Positions 17,330 to 26,387 of a DNA stretch of 58,767 nucleotides are shown in pieces; the first letter of the stretch is position 1, and each line of letters begins with the position of its first letter. The DNA comes from Methanococcoides alaskense. GTDB taxonomy: Archaea > Halobacteriota > Methanosarcinia > Methanosarcinales > Methanosarcinaceae. The translations under genes were made by a program, and so were the position numbers. The notes below the pieces were generated by a model that was not told the DNA's origin, made no database searches, and saw only the letters and a program-made list of their open reading frames with translations. The stretch lies in contig NZ_JAQFFK010000004.1 of NCBI RefSeq assembly GCF_027594145.1, forward strand, positions 1-58,767, in the 5' to 3' direction.

Positions 17330-19231
17330 TCACCCAAATTTCACAACCGGGCAAATTGTAACACAAGCACCACAATGAGTGCATTTACTGCTTATGATCG
17401 CCTTTCCATCCTCTATAGTGATACAGTCGTTAGGACACTTTCCTACGCAGACCCCACAACCCATACATTTCAAAGACCGTCTTACCGCTCTTTCGATCTG
17501 GGTCATGAACTCTCTTGCATCTGTTTCGTTATTGCCTCTTGCAGTTACTGTCCCTGATGCGAATATCTGTGCACGGTCATCTTCGTGATGCACAGAAGCA
17601 ACACCCTCGATATAGGCAACTTTACCTGCTGAACGAAGCAAACCGGTGGTTTCCAGAAGTTCCATGTCCAGTGCAATACCAAAACTGCCTTCAGCTGACA
17701 TTCCACCTTCGCGGCATGGTCTGTATCCTGAGGTTACACTGAATTTCAGCTCACCTTTAACATCACTCTTTGGTATGATATTTATTCCCTTTTCCTCTGC
17801 TATTTTTGCAATAGCTGGTGGCAGGGTCTGCCATCTCCATAGTCCGTGCTCTACCCACTCTTTCGAGAGTCCCATCTTCTCCGCATATTCAAGCAGATGG
17901 TCATTGAGCCGTTTTACCAGTTCCGGATGCGTTTCTTTTAGCCTGAACAGGTCTGACAATGAGGATGATGGGCATAACCAGCATCCTATGCGGTCGAATC
18001 CCCTCTCGTACATTACATTATAGGGTACACCGGTCTTGAATATATAGAGCCATACGTGCATTGCTGTCCAGTCCTGTATGGGGGAAGCTCCAATCTGGTT
18101 GCCTACCCACGGGTTCTTCCAGACACGTTCACTGTTCGCCCTTGCAGCGGACTCGTACTTTCTCTGCCCGATAAAAGTAAGGCATCCATCCTCATAATTG
18201 TCATTGATTATCTGTGAGATCGGTCCAAGTTTACAGACCTTGCAACACCAGCGTGCTTCCACTGACGGGGGTCCGAAGTCCCCGACAGATTCCCAGAAAG
18301 CTTCTCCAGCGTCCTTTGTCCTAAGAGGGCGTTGATAATGTTCCACTATGTCCTTCACATTCTCTATGGTCTCAGGGAATTCTAGTCCTGTGTCAGCGAA
18401 AAGGAGTTCGTAATCATCAAGGCACTCACTTACAAGCTGTAATACTGCAAGGCTGTCCTTTCCTCCTGAATAGGACACGCTCACCGGTCTGTTCACAGTT
18501 TCATTAGTATGTTTGATGAATTGATGTGCTTTATCTTCAAAGAGCGCAAGTATCTCGGAATTCGCTTTGACCGCATCATCCCATGTCTGTCCGCCTTCAG
18601 GCACATCTATCTTTTCAGGCTTGCCTTTCCATCTGTTCTTGACACCAACACCTTTATTGTGCTCGATCATGTCCGCACCGCTCATGCGTGCCCTTCCGAC
18701 CGCAACGATCTCACCTTCAGGTGTAAGCACAACCGTCTCGTCAGACACCTGTATCTGTGGATCGGCATCTATGATCCCTGGAGCCAGTACGCTTGCCCCT
18801 TTCAAGATAAAACTAACCGCCCCGCTATCAAGCACTACCCAGCCTTTCATCTCTTTCAGGTCCCTGCCTTCAAAAAGGCGTCTTGCACCGGCCAGTCTTG
18901 GCAGGAGTACCCACTTCAGACTGTCCATCTCAAAACGGAAACTTGCAAGGACTTCACCATCCACGATAACTTCTTCCATCCTGTCATCGTAGGGTGCTTT
19001 GTTGAGCACCGCTAAGTGCCCTTCAGGTATAATAGGTACATTGAACTGTTCCATTGAAACAGCATTTATATTGTCTATATCATACTGGAAAGCTGGCCTT
19101 ATGTCGCCAGGAGGTGTGACACTAACTTTCGTGGTTTTCTTGCCACAGCTGCATTTTTTCCCGAGTACGGGTACATTACAGTCTTTACACCAGTGCAGAA
19201 GCAGTTTTCCCAGATATACAGGTTTTGACAT
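17330..19231 (-). CDS. zinc ribbon-PUA-PP-loop (PAPS reductase family)-ferredoxin fusion
   Basis: This 633-residue, multi-domain protein belongs to the methanogen PAPS-reductase-like group. Order: a zinc ribbon (about residues 14-32, WCKDCNVPVLGKKCSCG), a PUA-like RNA-binding domain (about 125-195), a PP-loop ATP-pyrophosphatase core with SYSGGKDSLAVLQL (about 255-270), a Cys-rich RWCCKVCKLGP, and a C-terminal two-cluster 4Fe-4S ferredoxin (CMGCGVCVGKCP and CTHCGACVTICP). A PUA domain suits RNA modification better than sulfate assimilation, so a tRNA-thiolation-like role is possible; that is inference. The start at 19231 (MSKPVYLGK) fits better than one 24 residues upstream. The gene lies 52 bases after the Cas4-like gene and may be co-transcribed with it. 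Confidence 0.82.
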   Translation of the reverse strand: MSKPVYLGKLLLHWCKDCNVPVLGKKCSCGKKTTKVSVTPPGDIRPAFQYDIDNINAVSMEQFNVPIIPEGHLAVLNKAPYDDRMEEVIVDGEVLASFRFEMDSLKWVLLPRLAGARRLFEGRDLKEMKGWVVLDSGAVSFILKGASVLAPGIIDADPQIQVSDETVVLTPEGEIVAVGRARMSGADMIEHNKGVGVKNRWKGKPEKIDVPEGGQTWDDAVKANSEILALFEDKAHQFIKHTNETVNRPVSVSYSGGKDSLAVLQLVSECLDDYELLFADTGLEFPETIENVKDIVEHYQRPLRTKDAGEAFWESVGDFGPPSVEARWCCKVCKLGPISQIINDNYEDGCLTFIGQRKYESAARANSERVWKNPWVGNQIGASPIQDWTAMHVWLYIFKTGVPYNVMYERGFDRIGCWLCPSSSLSDLFRLKETHPELVKRLNDHLLEYAEKMGLSKEWVEHGLWRWQTLPPAIAKIAEEKGINIIPKSDVKGELKFSVTSGYRPCREGGMSAEGSFGIALDMELLETTGLLRSAGKVAYIEGVASVHHEDDRAQIFASGTVTARGNNETDAREFMTQIERAVRRSLKCMGCGVCVGKCPNDCITIEDGKAIISSKCTHCGACVTICPVVKFG

Positions 19232-19283
19232 TGTAGATGGACACTGGAAGAATACATAAATAGGTGTTGGGTGCTCGGATTTC

Positions 19284-20102
19284 TTAGAAGAATTTAGAGG
19301 CAAGGGTGGACTTGTTTATGCAGAAATGTGTGAAATTACAATGTTCGCAGATCTTCCCTTCTTTACGTTCAGGCAGGTTTCCGTCCTTTATTCTGTCAAC
19401 GCGGTCGCGTATCTTAAGCACCTGTCTTCTGTCCTCTGGTCTGACCTTCACTTTTCGTATCTTCCCTTCCTTTGCATATTCCACAAAACCTAGCTCTACA
19501 GTTTCCCCGCTGTTCTCCTCTAACAGCATTGAAAGAGCTGCAATATGTATCCTATCGTTCCCCCAAACTCCGTTTTCCGGGCATCTTCCGGTTCTTATGG
19601 AAAGGGGTGCCATCCTTTCTCCATATTGCACTATGGCAGAAGGGATGCCTGTCAGGTTCAATCTGTCTGAATGAAGTACAGGTTCTGTTCTATGGGGCAT
19701 TATACTTTGTATAACATCAACTTCGCTTCTCTTGAAGACCGCATCGGAAAGGTTTGTTGCAATATTATCAAGCAGTTCAAAGACGTTCTTTTCGGCAGTC
19801 TCTATCATATTAAAAGGGACATTTTTTAGCTCAGTGGAGTATATGAGGTCAAGTTCGCTCTTTACACGTTCGAATTCCGCACTAAGTTCTTCCAAAATGC
19901 TTTCTTTTGTGGGCTTTGTTTTTTTAACAATGTCTGCATAACCCATTGCTAGCTCCTTTATCATCATATGTTCAATATATCCTGAACTGATGGTTGGCAG
20001 AAGCTCTTGCTCTCGGTATGTATAATATACTTGTCTGGGGCATTTTAAGTACAGAAGAAATTCCGATACATTAGCATGTAATTTCAAATTTGCCAGGGAC
20101 AT
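19284..20102 (-). CDS. Cas4-like Fe-S protein with apparently lost nuclease residues
   Basis: The 272-residue protein has the Cas4/DUF83 (PD-(D/E)XK) architecture: Cys21 in KCPRQVYY near the N-terminus and Cys252, Cys255, Cys261 in CEHCNFTHFC near the C-terminus, the usual four ligands of the Cas4 4Fe-4S cluster. His45 of motif I is kept. The catalytic positions look replaced: the GxxD aspartate is Ser155 (GIPS), the E-x-K pair is Ser168/Arg170 (LSIRTGR), and the Gln of DRIQ is His186. No CRISPR array or other cas gene is present. A TATA-like TTTATAAAA about 26 bases upstream suggests a leaderless transcript. A structural or RNA/DNA-binding role is possible. Confidence 0.7.
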   Translation of the reverse strand: MSLANLKLHANVSEFLLYLKCPRQVYYTYREQELLPTISSGYIEHMMIKELAMGYADIVKKTKPTKESILEELSAEFERVKSELDLIYSTELKNVPFNMIETAEKNVFELLDNIATNLSDAVFKRSEVDVIQSIMPHRTEPVLHSDRLNLTGIPSAIVQYGERMAPLSIRTGRCPENGVWGNDRIHIAALSMLLEENSGETVELGFVEYAKEGKIRKVKVRPEDRRQVLKIRDRVDRIKDGNLPERKEGKICEHCNFTHFCINKSTLASKFF

Positions 20103-20159
20103 GGTTTATTACAGATTATCGGCATTTTATAAATAGTTGAACCATATAATTAGTTTTAT

Positions 20160-20173
20160 TCGACAATTGTCGA
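20160..20173. promoter_or_regulatory. 14-base palindrome, candidate operator of the mevalonate operon regulator
   Basis: TCGACAATTGTCGA is a perfect palindrome located 12 bases upstream of the TATA-like GTACATATATATGTG (20185-20199) that precedes the HTH gene. The position upstream of TATA/BRE would suit activation or repression by the adjacent HTH protein. Confidence 0.45.
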
Positions 20174-20224
20174 TAGAACGTTCGGTACATATATATGTGT
20201 GACACTCATACAGTTTATTGAAGT

Positions 20225-20965
20225 ATGACCAAAGATATGGCCAATGAAAATATTCGTCAGCGTCTAGCTGAAAAAATGGCAGGCGAGATCACCTTATCCG
20301 AGAAACCCGGTGAGGCGCTGAAAAAATGGAGACTTAACTTCGACATTGCCCAGACTGATCTTTCGGGCTATCTAAAAGTATCTCCTTCTGTCATCAGTGA
20401 CTATGAAAGCGGACGGCGAAAGTCTCCGGGAACACTCATTGTCAGCAAGATAGTCGCCGCTCTTTTGGATGTCGATACTTTAAAGGGCGGACAGAAAATA
20501 CACAGCTACGAAGGCATGCTTTATGCCGATCCGGGAGCTAAGGCGGTGTATGCTACCTATGAATATACATATCCTATACAGCTCGCCAAACTTGCGACCC
20601 TGATCGAAGCGGATGTTGTGAACAAGGGTGTGGAAAAACCCCTTTACGGTTTTACGGTTGTGGATAGTAAGAAGGCCATCCTTGAGCTTTCTTCCCATGA
20701 GTTCCAGAAACTCTATGGATGGAGTACCGAACGTGCATTGATATTCACCAAGGTATCCACAGGAAAATCACCAATGGTGGCTATTCGCGTGACCAATTTG
20801 AAACCGGGAGCGGTTGTCATCCATGGGCTTCGTGGCAACCAGGTCGATCCGATGGCAAAGAAGATGGCAGAGATCGACAGGATACCACTTCTCGCAACAA
20901 CGATGGACATTGATGAACTGGTCGAAGTGCTGAAAAAGTACAGCCAGTATCATGTGATAGAATAA
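20225..20965 (+). CDS. XRE-type HTH transcriptional regulator (COG1709-like)
   Basis: The 246-residue regulator has a classical lambda-repressor-type HTH (about residues 35-80: LKKWRLNFDIAQTDLSGYL, SPSVISDYESGRRKSPG) and a C-terminal domain (about 100-246) of an archaeal family with no assigned ligand (VMA-like IRVTNLKPGAVVIHGL). It begins the transcript that continues into HMG-CoA synthase 56 bases downstream, so it is a good candidate regulator of isoprenoid synthesis. A second possible start is at 20237. A palindrome at 20160-20173 could be its own operator. Confidence 0.85.
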   Translation: MTKDMANENIRQRLAEKMAGEITLSEKPGEALKKWRLNFDIAQTDLSGYLKVSPSVISDYESGRRKSPGTLIVSKIVAALLDVDTLKGGQKIHSYEGMLYADPGAKAVYATYEYTYPIQLAKLATLIEADVVNKGVEKPLYGFTVVDSKKAILELSSHEFQKLYGWSTERALIFTKVSTGKSPMVAIRVTNLKPGAVVIHGLRGNQVDPMAKKMAEIDRIPLLATTMDIDELVEVLKKYSQYHVIE

Positions 20966-21021
20966 TGATCGCTTTGTGATCGATTTTGAAAAACTTGAAC
21001 ATATAAACAGGTGAATGATTA

Positions 21022-22071
21022 ATGAGTGTAGGAATTGTTTCTTACGGTGCTTATATCCCCAAATTCAGGATAAAAGTAGAAGATATTGCCCGTGTATGGG
21101 GAGATGATGCGGATATTCTCAGTGCAGGTCTGATGGTATATGAAAAATCAGTTCCTGACCTGGATGAGGATACTGCGACCATTGCAGTGGAAGCTGCAAG
21201 ATCTGCGGTTTCACGCCATAACATAGATGCTAAGCGTATAGGGGCCGTTTATACGGGTTCTGAAAGTCACCCTTATGCTGTAAAACCTACCAGTACGATC
21301 GTTGCCGAAGCTATTGAAGCAACTCCTGTGCTGACAGCTGCGGATTTCGAGTTCGCATGTAAGGCAGGCACTGCCGCTATGCAGGCATGTATGGGTCTGG
21401 TCGGTAGCGGAATGGTGGATCTTGGAATGGCCATAGGTGCCGATGTATCCCAGGGCGCTCCGGGAGATGCACTGGAATATACTGCAGCAGCAGGTGGTGT
21501 GTCCTATATTATCGGTAACAAGGAATCTGAGATGATCGCAGTTATCGAAGACACATTCTCCTTTACCACTGACACTCCTGATTTCTGGAGACGTGAAGGT
21601 ATGCCATATCCGGAACACGGCGGCAGGTTCACAGGCGAGCCTGGCTATTTCAAGCATGTGACCGGTGCTGCAAACGGTCTTATGGAAAAGATGGGCACAA
21701 AACCTTCTGATTATGACTATGCTGTTTTCCACCAACCAAATGGGAAATTCCCTTCAAGGGTGGCAAAGATGCTGGGTTTCACTAAAGAACAGATCAAGCC
21801 CGGTCTGGTAGTTCCATGGCTTGGGAACACATATTCCGGTTCATGTATGATGGGTATTGCCGCAACACTCGACCAGGCAAAACCGGGTGACAGGATATTT
21901 GCAACGGCATTTGGTTCCGGTGCAGGCGGAGATGCGTTCAGTTTCAGAGTGACCGACAAGATCGATGAGGTCCGTGATGCTGCGCCAAAGGTCCTAGAAC
22001 TTTTGAAAGATCCTGTCTATATGGATTATGCAATGTATGCCAAACACAAAGGTAAGATAAGGCTTGCATGA
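21022..22071 (+). CDS. hydroxymethylglutaryl-CoA synthase
   Basis: Condenses acetyl-CoA with acetoacetyl-CoA to HMG-CoA, feeding mevalonate and archaeal lipid synthesis. Catalytic Cys113 lies in [12 protein letters not shown], the general base Glu in GSESHPYA (near residue 81), and the His in [11 protein letters not shown]. The C-terminal [11 protein letters not shown] and [12 protein letters not shown] segments are typical. The 349-residue archaeal length is normal. In archaea this enzyme forms a complex with the thiolase and DUF35 protein encoded next, through a shared CoA site. Confidence 0.94.
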   Translation: MSVGIVSYGAYIPKFRIKVEDIARVWGDDADILSAGLMVYEKSVPDLDEDTATIAVEAARSAVSRHNIDAKRIGAVYTGSESHPYAVKPTSTIVAEAIEATPVLTAADFEFACKAGTAAMQACMGLVGSGMVDLGMAIGADVSQGAPGDALEYTAAAGGVSYIIGNKESEMIAVIEDTFSFTTDTPDFWRREGMPYPEHGGRFTGEPGYFKHVTGAANGLMEKMGTKPSDYDYAVFHQPNGKFPSRVAKMLGFTKEQIKPGLVVPWLGNTYSGSCMMGIAATLDQAKPGDRIFATAFGSGAGGDAFSFRVTDKIDEVRDAAPKVLELLKDPVYMDYAMYAKHKGKIRLA

Positions 22072-22081
22072 GGGTGTTGAT

Positions 22082-23254
22082 ATGAGAGACGTAGCAATTA
22101 TTGGTGTTAAGAACACAAATTTCGGTGAGATGTGGGATAGATCCTTCAGGGACATCGTTGTCGAAGCAGGTGTCGGAGCGATTGAGGATTCCGGCATATC
22201 CGGTGAAAAACTGGACGGCATGTACGTTGGTAACATGAGCGGAGGACAGTTTGTAGAACAGGAGCACATTGGTGCCCTGATAGCTGATTATTCCGGTCTT
22301 TCCCTGGACCTTCACATTCCATCCACACGTGTCGAGGCAGCATGTGCTTCAGGCGGTCTTGCTTTCAGGCAGGCTGTAATGGCAGTAGCTTCCGGTCACG
22401 AGGACCTTGTGATGGCAGCAGGTGTGGAGAAGATGACCGATGTTTCAGCAACGGCAGCTTCAGCAGCACTGGCAGCAGCAGCAGACCGTGAATGGGAAGG
22501 CATCATGGGTGCGACATTCCCCGGTCTTTATGCAATGATAGCAAAGATGCACATGCATCAGTATGGGACCACAAGTGAACAGCTTGCGGCAGTTGCTGTG
22601 AAGAACCACCAGAATGGATCAATGAACCCGATCGCACAGTACAAGAGTCGTATCACCATAGACAATGTCCTTAATTCCATCATGGTGGCTGACCCATTGC
22701 ACATATTCGATTGTTCACCTATCACAGACGGTGCATCCGCATTGGTACTTGCTCCTGCGGATATCGCACACGAGTACACTGACACTCCCATCTATGTGAA
22801 GGCGACAGCACAGGCAAGCGATACAATTGCTTTGCATGACCGCCGTGACATCACAACACTGGATGCATCCGTAATGGCAGGAAAGCGTGCCTATGAGATG
22901 GCGAAGATGACCCCTGCGGACATCGATCTTGTGGAGGTTCACGACTGTTTCACGATCGCAGAGATATGTGCTATCGAAGACCTTGGCTTTGTGAAGAAAG
23001 GTCTGGGCGGTAAGATGACCGAAGATGGTGAGACTGCTATTGGCGGAAAGATCCCTGTGAACACTTCCGGTGGCCTGAAAGCATGTGGTCATCCGGTCGG
23101 TGCTACTGGTATCAAACAGCTCGTAGAGGTCACACAGCAACTTCGTGGAGATTCAGGTCCTCGTCAGGTCGATGGCGCAGAGGTTGGAATGACCCATAAT
23201 GTCGGAGGGTCCGGCGCAACCGCAGTTGTAAACATCTTAGCGAGGAAGAGGTGA
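22082..23254 (+). CDS. acetyl-CoA C-acetyltransferase (thiolase) of the mevalonate pathway
   Basis: Makes acetoacetyl-CoA from two acetyl-CoA. The nucleophile is Cys88 in [11 protein letters not shown]. The His/Cys-equivalent region is [15 protein letters not shown], and the C-terminal [12 protein letters not shown] is conserved. It belongs to the archaeal SCP-x-like thiolase group that works inside the HMGS-thiolase-DUF35 complex. The start at 22082 (MRDVAIIG) follows GGGTGTTGAT, a usable ribosome-binding site; it lies 10 bases after the HMG-CoA synthase stop. The 390-residue length is normal. Confidence 0.93.
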   Translation: MRDVAIIGVKNTNFGEMWDRSFRDIVVEAGVGAIEDSGISGEKLDGMYVGNMSGGQFVEQEHIGALIADYSGLSLDLHIPSTRVEAACASGGLAFRQAVMAVASGHEDLVMAAGVEKMTDVSATAASAALAAAADREWEGIMGATFPGLYAMIAKMHMHQYGTTSEQLAAVAVKNHQNGSMNPIAQYKSRITIDNVLNSIMVADPLHIFDCSPITDGASALVLAPADIAHEYTDTPIYVKATAQASDTIALHDRRDITTLDASVMAGKRAYEMAKMTPADIDLVEVHDCFTIAEICAIEDLGFVKKGLGGKMTEDGETAIGGKIPVNTSGGLKACGHPVGATGIKQLVEVTQQLRGDSGPRQVDGAEVGMTHNVGGSGATAVVNILARKR

Positions 23255-23259
23255 TTGGA

Positions 23260-23661
23260 ATGTCTGTAGCAAGATTCTGGAGAAAGCAGATCAACAGGTA
23301 CAATATTGTGGGAACGCACTGCAAGACCTGTGATACACACTATTATCCACCACGAAACGTTTGTCCGAAATGCAGACGTCATGGCGATATCGAGCCTTAC
23401 AAGTTCGCTGGCCCGGGCAAGGTAGTGACCTACACCATAATTCACACCGCAGCAGAAGGATTTGAAATGCAGGCGCCGTATGCGCTTGCCATTATCGAAC
23501 TGGATGAAGGTCCAAGGTTCACAAGTCAGGTAGTTTGTGATCCAAAGGAAGTTTCCATTGGTATGTGGGTCAAGCCTGTGTTCAGAAAGCTCGGTGAGAG
23601 TGGTGACAAGGGTATGATCTATTACGGAACGAAGTACGTCCCGGATAATGATCGAAATTGA
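23260..23661 (+). CDS. DUF35 OB-fold / zinc-ribbon protein of the HMGS-thiolase complex
   Basis: Scaffold subunit that holds thiolase and HMG-CoA synthase together and is thought to let acetoacetyl-CoA pass between them. The N-terminal rubredoxin-like zinc ribbon has Cys21, Cys24, Cys35 and Cys38 (CKTC, CPKC). The OB fold follows (GPGKVVTYTIIHTAAEGF, YALAIIELDEGPRF). I chose the ATG at 23260, which sits behind a perfect GAGGTGATT ribosome-binding site formed at the end of the thiolase gene; an upstream in-frame GTG lies within that site. The 133-residue length is normal. Start-stop coupling indicates one operon. Confidence 0.92.
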   Translation: MSVARFWRKQINRYNIVGTHCKTCDTHYYPPRNVCPKCRRHGDIEPYKFAGPGKVVTYTIIHTAAEGFEMQAPYALAIIELDEGPRFTSQVVCDPKEVSIGMWVKPVFRKLGESGDKGMIYYGTKYVPDNDRN

Positions 23662-24163
23662 AATCAAAGTGCGCGCCGAACATGCCCCTGTAAAGGACAG
23701 GGTAGTAAAGCTCGGTGCGCAAAAAGTTCGTACGGAAGATCACGTTGATGTGTACTACAATTCACCTCATCGTGATTTTGCCAAAACGGACGAAGCATTG
23801 AGGTTGCGTAGTGTCGATGGTGGCACATGCATGACCTATAAGGGCAAGAAGCTCGATGAAGTTTCCAAGATGCGGGAGGAATTTGAGACTCCTGTGGATG
23901 GGGTGGCCGCCCGGGGCATCATCAATGCACTTGGTTTTTTTGAATCAGGTGTCGTGAAAAAGATGCGTGATATCTACAAATACGACGATATAACTATCTG
24001 TTTTGATAATGTCGAAGGTCTCGGCGAGTTCGTGGAAGTTGAACTTGTTGCGGATTCGGATGTCGAGGCACACAGGGAAAAGCTCTTCGCCTTCCTTGAG
24101 CTGATCGGGTCAAAAAAAGAAGATTCCATCAGGACATCTTATCTTGAGATGTTGATGGATTGA
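23648..24163 (+). CDS. CYTH-domain protein (CyaB / ThTPase-like)
   Basis: Member of the CYTH triphosphate-tunnel superfamily, annotated in archaea as class IV adenylate cyclase. The signature ExExK is Glu3-Glu5-Lys7 (MIEIEIKV). Further tunnel residues appear in EALRLR, MTYKGKK, EFET and EFVEVE. The 171-residue length is normal. The substrate in archaea is unsettled: it could be a cyclase or a triphosphatase. The gene overlaps the end of the DUF35 gene by 14 bases, so it is translated from the same message; whether it has a metabolic link to mevalonate synthesis is unknown. Confidence 0.88.
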   Translation: MIEIEIKVRAEHAPVKDRVVKLGAQKVRTEDHVDVYYNSPHRDFAKTDEALRLRSVDGGTCMTYKGKKLDEVSKMREEFETPVDGVAARGIINALGFFESGVVKKMRDIYKYDDITICFDNVEGLGEFVEVELVADSDVEAHREKLFAFLELIGSKKEDSIRTSYLEMLMD

Positions 24164-24178
24164 GTTCATTTTGTTAAA

Positions 24179-24201
24179 GGGGGAAGTCCCCCTCATTTTT
24201 T
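24179..24201 (+). terminator. terminator after the mevalonate operon
   Basis: GGGGG (24179-24183) pairs with CCCCC (24188-24192) around AAGT, followed by TCATTTTTTC. It lies between the convergent CYTH and metG genes and overlaps the metG stop. Confidence 0.65.
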
Positions 24202-26255
24202 CAGTGTATGCAGGTACCTGGGTTAGTTTCCTTTTCCGGCTGCAAAAGGATGGCGTTATCCGCAGCATCCACTCCGGCAAGCACCATTCCATTGGACTCG
24301 ACACCGCAAAGTTTTGCAGGTGCAAGGTTTGTGAGGACAGCTACCTGTTTTCCTATAAGTTGTTCGGGCTCATGGGATTCTTTCAAGCCGGCAACTATCT
24401 GGCGTGTTTCTTCTTCCCCAAGGTCCACCTGAAGTTTTAGTAATTTCTTTGATTTTTTAATAGCTTCAGCGGATACGATGGTTCCAATGCGTATATCCAT
24501 TTTTGAGAAATCGTCGAATGTGATCAAATCTTTCATCTCCTCTATTTCTTTTACTTCTTCTACTTCTTCTGTGCCATTTTCCTTTGCAATTGCTTCCTTT
24601 ACCCTTGCAGCAGATATGGCTTCCATCTCTTCGGTCTTCTCATCTTCTATCTTCTCAAAGAGGATGGATGGCTTTTCAAGTGTGATTCCACTCTTTACAA
24701 GTTCAGTGGCTTCCATATAATTTGTTTCATGCACGTCTGTTTCCATGCCTATCTGTTTCCATGCCTCTTCCATCTTTTCCGGAAGTATGGGTTCAAAGAG
24801 CAGACAGAGTGCTTTTGTGATCTGGGCACAGTTCTTGACAATTTCTCCACATGCTTCCTTGTTCTCTTTTATGAGCTTCCAGGGTTCATTCGACTGGAAA
24901 TATGTGTTTCCGTATGAAGCAAGTGCCATTACAGTGTCCGCATATTTCTTGAACTCGTAGTTCTCCATGGCCCCTTTTGCATTTTCAATGGTTGTGTTGA
25001 TCTCGTCAAGGATGTCCTGCTTTACCTCTCCTTCAGGTATCTCTCCGAAGTTCTTATGTGTGAACAGCAGTGTCCTGTACAGGAAGTTCCCAAAAACACC
25101 TACTAGCTCGGTGTTTACCTTGTCCTGGAACACTTTCCATGAGAAATTAAGCTCCTTTGTATGTGAGGTATAACTTGCAAGGTAGTAGCGTAGCAGGTCC
25201 TGGTGGAATCCGTGGTCAAGGTAATCCTCGTCCACCCAGACAACATATCCGCGGCTCTTGGAGAATGTCCTGTCCTCGATCTTTACCATTCCTGAAGCGA
25301 CGACCGCATCCGGCTGATTGTATCCGGCACCTTTGAGCATTGCAGGCCAGAAGATGCAGTGGTGGTAGATGATATCCCCTCCGATGAAGTGGATGATACT
25401 TCCGTCATCTTTCCAGAACTTCTCCCAGCTCTCATTATTTGCTTCTGCCCATTCTTCTGTGAATGCGATGTATCCGATAGGTGCATCCACCCAAACGTAT
25501 ACCACAAGGTCCTCATGTCCCGGGAATTTGATTCCCCACTCGAGACTCCTTGTGATGCACCAGTCTGTAAGTTCCTGCTTTACCCAGCCGAGGGCATAAT
25601 TTCTTGCATTGAGCGTTCCGCCAAGCCCTTCAAGATATTCCAAAAGGAAGTCCTTGAACTGCGAAAGCTTGAAAAAGAAATGCTCTTGTTCTTTATATTC
25701 AGCAGGTCCGTTACATGTGGTGCAGGTGGGATGTTCAAGTTCTCCCGGTTCAAGATGTTTTCCACATCCCTGGTCGCATTCGTCTCCTCTTGCTTCCTTT
25801 TTGCAGTGAGGGCATGTTCCCTTTACGTACCTGTCCGGAAGGGAACGGTCGCAGGAAGGGCAGTATGCTACCTCGATGGTCTTTGGGTAGACATAACCGT
25901 TCTCTATGAGTTTGCTCACTATCTCGGTTGTACGGTTATGGTTGGTGGGGTCATCTGTGGTGCCGAATGCATCGAACATGACCCCCATTTTCTTGAAGGT
26001 CTCATCGAAGTGTTTGTGATATACCTTTATGATCTCGGTAGGCGTCGTTTTAAGTTCCTCTGCATTGAACACTATGGGAGTTCCGTGTGTATCGGAACCA
26101 CAAACGAATGTGACTTCCTGTCCTGTCTTTTTTAAGGACCTTGTGAATATGTCTGCGGGAACATAGGTGCGTAAATGACCTACATGCGCCTTTCCATTGG
26201 CATAAGGCAGTCCGCATGTGACAAGAACTGGTTTCTCTGATGGGAATTTGGACAT
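24201..26255 (-). CDS. metG: methionyl-tRNA synthetase
   Basis: Charges tRNA-Met. The class I HIGH motif is HVGH (residues 24-27), and KMSKS is present as TFSKSRG. A zinc-knuckle insert has the full double set of CxxC pairs (CPSC, CPHC, CTTC), as in archaeal/E. coli-type enzymes. A C-terminal EMAP-II-like tRNA-binding domain (about residues 585-684: [27 protein letters not shown]) is fused; in some archaea this domain is a separate gene. A helical, Glu-rich linker joins it. GGAGA upstream of the ATG at 26255 supports the start. Confidence 0.96.
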   Translation of the reverse strand: MSKFPSEKPVLVTCGLPYANGKAHVGHLRTYVPADIFTRSLKKTGQEVTFVCGSDTHGTPIVFNAEELKTTPTEIIKVYHKHFDETFKKMGVMFDAFGTTDDPTNHNRTTEIVSKLIENGYVYPKTIEVAYCPSCDRSLPDRYVKGTCPHCKKEARGDECDQGCGKHLEPGELEHPTCTTCNGPAEYKEQEHFFFKLSQFKDFLLEYLEGLGGTLNARNYALGWVKQELTDWCITRSLEWGIKFPGHEDLVVYVWVDAPIGYIAFTEEWAEANNESWEKFWKDDGSIIHFIGGDIIYHHCIFWPAMLKGAGYNQPDAVVASGMVKIEDRTFSKSRGYVVWVDEDYLDHGFHQDLLRYYLASYTSHTKELNFSWKVFQDKVNTELVGVFGNFLYRTLLFTHKNFGEIPEGEVKQDILDEINTTIENAKGAMENYEFKKYADTVMALASYGNTYFQSNEPWKLIKENKEACGEIVKNCAQITKALCLLFEPILPEKMEEAWKQIGMETDVHETNYMEATELVKSGITLEKPSILFEKIEDEKTEEMEAISAARVKEAIAKENGTEEVEEVKEIEEMKDLITFDDFSKMDIRIGTIVSAEAIKKSKKLLKLQVDLGEEETRQIVAGLKESHEPEQLIGKQVAVLTNLAPAKLCGVESNGMVLAGVDAADNAILLQPEKETNPGTCIH

Positions 26256-26387
26256 TATTGGTCTCCATGATCATTAGTTTTCTTTTGCATAGTGTGCAAT
26301 CATAAAATATATTTCGCTTATATGTGTCCATAAGAGAAGCTTTTTGAATGGTCAGGTACAATTTACAACATATAATAGAGGTGTTGG

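Noticed and set aside
19284..20102. A CRISPR adaptation locus around the Cas4-like gene
   Set aside because: No cas1/cas2, no repeat-spacer array, and the protein seems to lack nuclease residues.
25359..26135. 258-residue frame on the plus strand opposite metG
   Set aside because: Cys/Phe-rich antisense shadow of MetRS.
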